Shown one piece after another: positions 60,188 through 62,002 of a stretch of 62,002 nucleotides of DNA; within the stretch, counting starts at the first letter, position 1; each line of letters opens with the position of its first letter. The DNA comes from JAVKDP01 sp040222185 (GTDB lineage: Bacteria; Bacteroidota; Rhodothermia; Balneolales; Balneolaceae), in NCBI GenBank assembly GCA_040222185.1, contig JAVKDP010000006.1, positions 1-62,002 of the forward strand, read 5' to 3'. A model generated the notes under the pieces. It saw only the letters and a program-made list of their open reading frames with translations. It was not told the origin of the DNA and did not search any database. Both the position numbers and the translations under genes were made by a program.

Positions 60188-62002
60188 ATGAGAAAATTCA
60201 TCTATTCGATCACATTATGCACAGTAATGGCATTGAGTGTTAACGCTCAATCCACCCAGGATTCAAATTCAGAAAATGATAGAAGGTCTAAATTACATGA
60301 AGTTGAATTTTCAAAAGGAGTAAACCTGACGAATTGGTTCCAGGCTTCTTCGCCGCGCCAGATTGATTTTTCGAAATACAGTAAAGAAGATTTTGAGAAT
60401 ATTCAGAGCTTAGGTGCAAACGTAATCAGGCTTCCGATTAATCTTCATGCAATGGTAGGGGAGGCCCCGGAATATAAAGTTGATTCGCTGTTCTATTTTT
60501 TCCTTGACCAGGTTGTAGGTTGGGCAGAAGAGTTGGAAATAAACCTGATTCTCGACAACCATACTTTTGATCCCATTGAAGCTACAGATCCAAATATTGG
60601 CGACATACTTGTACCGGTATGGACTCAAATGGCTGAGCATTACGAGTCTACTTCAACAAACATTTACTACGAAGTGTTAAATGAACCTCACGGTATATCC
60701 AATGAGGCGTGGAATGCTATTCAGCTTCAGGTAATTAATGCTATCAGAACCGTAGATGAGAAACATACGATTATTGTTGGTCCATCTGATTACAACGGAT
60801 TAAGAAGTCTCCAGTTTATGCCTGAATACGCGGATACGAATTTAATTTACACCTTCCACTTTTATGATCCGTTTGTGTTAACGCACCAGGGAGCAACATG
60901 GACTGACCCTTCAATGGCTGCTCTGTCAGGTATACCTTTTCCATACGATGCCTCCAAGATGCCCAACTTACCAGCTTCTCTTGCCGGAACATGGATACAG
61001 GGTGCATTCAATAACTATTCGAATGAAGGAAATGCAGATAAAATTCGTGAGTACCTGGATATAGCTATTGATTTTGCAGAAACAAGAGGAGTTAAAGTGT
61101 TTTGTGGAGAATTCGGAGTTTATGCACCAAATAGTGATAACGATTCGAGGGTTGCCTGGTATGGTGTAGTAGCAGATTACCTCAGCGAAAAAGGCCTAAG
61201 TTGGACGATCTGGGATTACCAGGGAGGTTTTGGAATTTTTGAACCTGGATCAAACGAATTATTTGATCATGATATAAACGAGCCATTGGTAGAAGCCTTA
61301 GGGTTCAATGTGCCCCCACAAACAGAATATGAAGCAAAACCAGATACTTCGAATATTGAGATATACCTGGATTATACTGCTTCAGGAGTAACCGGATCGC
61401 ACAATGCCAACTCCGGAGAGTTGGACTTCTTCAACAAAGAATCAGTAAGTGAAGGAGAGTTTAGTATTTATTGGACAGGAGCAGCCCAATATAATCACGT
61501 GGGTTTCGATTTTAGGCCAGATAAGGATTTGTCATTATTAGTTGAGAATGACTATGAGCTGGCATTTGATGTTCGTGGAATAAACAACGGATCATTTGAC
61601 GTTCGCTTCATTGATACAAAAACCCAAGAAGAAGGAGATCGTCCGTGGAGAATGAATATCAAAATAGGAAGTTCGGATATAACTTTTGATGGAGAATGGC
61701 AGGAAGTAGTTATTCCCTTATCTGATTTTACTGAAATGGGTAGTTGGGATGAAAACATGTGGTTTAACCCGCAAGGTGATTTTGACTGGAAAGCGGTTGA
61801 TATTCTACAGTTTGTAGCAGAAGATGGAGCATTAGGTGATACGGAGCTTTGGTTCGATAATATCAGGATACAGGGATTAGGAGTAGTAACTTCAAGTGAA
61901 GAACACAATGATGAGGTGAGTAGATTCTCACTGCACCAAAATTACCCGAACCCTTTTAACCCAAGTACAAATATAAGCTTTGATTTACCCACATCAGGCT
62001 TC
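60188..62002 (+). CDS. Secreted GH5-family glycoside hydrolase with carbohydrate-binding-like and sorting domains (3' end outside the window)
   Basis: The reading frame is open from ATG 60188 to the end of the window, 605 codons without a stop. A signal peptide ends near residue 20. The GH5 catalytic domain (about 40-375) has GVNLTNWFQ, NVIRLPI, acid/base Glu166 in VLNEPHG, the HFYDP motif, and nucleophile Glu308 in CGEFG. A beta-sandwich follows (about 385-575; LYLDYTASG-like start and WFDNIRIQG end), resembling CBM11-type binding modules. The C-terminus is a sorting domain beginning NYPNPFNPST, cut off by the window edge. It cleaves a beta-glucan or mannan type polysaccharide; exact specificity cannot be read. 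Confidence 0.9.
   Translation, partial: MRKFIYSITLCTVMALSVNAQSTQDSNSENDRRSKLHEVEFSKGVNLTNWFQASSPRQIDFSKYSKEDFENIQSLGANVIRLPINLHAMVGEAPEYKVDSLFYFFLDQVVGWAEELEINLILDNHTFDPIEATDPNIGDILVPVWTQMAEHYESTSTNIYYEVLNEPHGISNEAWNAIQLQVINAIRTVDEKHTIIVGPSDYNGLRSLQFMPEYADTNLIYTFHFYDPFVLTHQGATWTDPSMAALSGIPFPYDASKMPNLPASLAGTWIQGAFNNYSNEGNADKIREYLDIAIDFAETRGVKVFCGEFGVYAPNSDNDSRVAWYGVVADYLSEKGLSWTIWDYQGGFGIFEPGSNELFDHDINEPLVEALGFNVPPQTEYEAKPDTSNIEIYLDYTASGVTGSHNANSGELDFFNKESVSEGEFSIYWTGAAQYNHVGFDFRPDKDLSLLVENDYELAFDVRGINNGSFDVRFIDTKTQEEGDRPWRMNIKIGSSDITFDGEWQEVVIPLSDFTEMGSWDENMWFNPQGDFDWKAVDILQFVAEDGALGDTELWFDNIRIQGLGVVTSSEEHNDEVSRFSLHQNYPNPFNPSTNISFDLPTSGF

Noticed and set aside
1..62002. Mobile elements, prophage or attachment sites at the tRNA genes
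   Set aside because: No transposase, integrase or phage gene was found, and no repeated tRNA 3' end fragments were seen beside the four tRNAs.

Overview
The window looks like a chromosomal segment of a marine, Bacteroidota-like bacterium, most plausibly of the Balneolota/Rhodothermota type. The grounds are: secreted proteins ending in a short sorting domain that opens with NYPNPFNPST (a serine protease, an LVIVD-repeat protein, a PQQ-type propeller and a GH5 glycosidase), a TonB receptor coupled to a DUF4249 lipoprotein, DUF4292, DUF5686, an ergothioneine EgtB/EgtD pair, a bacillithiol-type YpdA, and moderately AT-rich DNA. The assignment is inference from gene content; no rRNA or marker gene is present. 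No prophage, insertion sequence, CRISPR array or pseudogene was seen. Five structural RNA genes are present: tRNA-Arg(CCT), tRNA-Ala(GGC), tRNA-Val(TAC), tRNA-Pro(GGG) and a small SRP RNA.

Layout. 1-2.4 kb: a truncated lipoprotein, a GlsB-type membrane protein and a sodium/solute symporter. 2.7-7.8 kb: a tightly packed, complete glucuronate pathway (uxuB-type SDR, uxuA, uxaC, kdgK, eda) converting glucuronate to pyruvate and glyceraldehyde-3-phosphate; the symporter upstream is a likely importer. 8-11.4 kb: a DUF5686 outer-membrane protein convergent with an OmpA/TSP3 protein across a strong bidirectional terminator. 11.7-18.7 kb: a four-gene operon of exported protein, FecR-domain protein, large outer-membrane beta-barrel and CHASE2-adenylate cyclase, followed by the SRP RNA. 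I regard this operon as the best candidate for an undescribed system: a trans-envelope cAMP signalling module.

18.8-30.3 kb: YpdA, a YheT-type hydrolase, a secreted subtilisin, a Ppx/GppA-HD phosphatase, an LVIVD-repeat surface protein, a methyltransferase, a secreted M28 peptidase and a small membrane protein. 30.3-34.1 kb: a TPR / DUF4292 lipoprotein / EnvC-like operon for envelope and division work. 34.2-38.1 kb: a small exported protein, TonB receptor and DUF4249 lipoprotein with 4-base overlaps. 38.2-41.6 kb: fadI-fadJ type beta-oxidation genes. 41.9-43.3 kb: arsR, a Cys-tailed protein and a thioredoxin-type arsC, without an efflux pump.

43.6-49.9 kb: a small basic orphan, egtB-egtD, a convergent PlsC acyltransferase, a long near-perfect hairpin palindrome in a divergent promoter region, a small exported protein and a GAF/PAS histidine kinase. 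50-58.2 kb: DUF2306, a membrane-anchored LytTR regulator, methylmalonyl-CoA epimerase, a cyclophilin lipoprotein, a MORN-type lipoprotein, a DUF4153 protein, an AI-2E family transporter and a membrane-anchored AraC regulator. 58.3-62 kb: a PQQ-type propeller and a GH5 glycosidase, both with sorting domains; the GH5 gene runs off the window end.

Functionally the segment combines polysaccharide and uronate use, fatty-acid and propionyl-CoA catabolism, low-molecular-weight thiol redox, envelope maintenance and several one-component or orphan signalling proteins.
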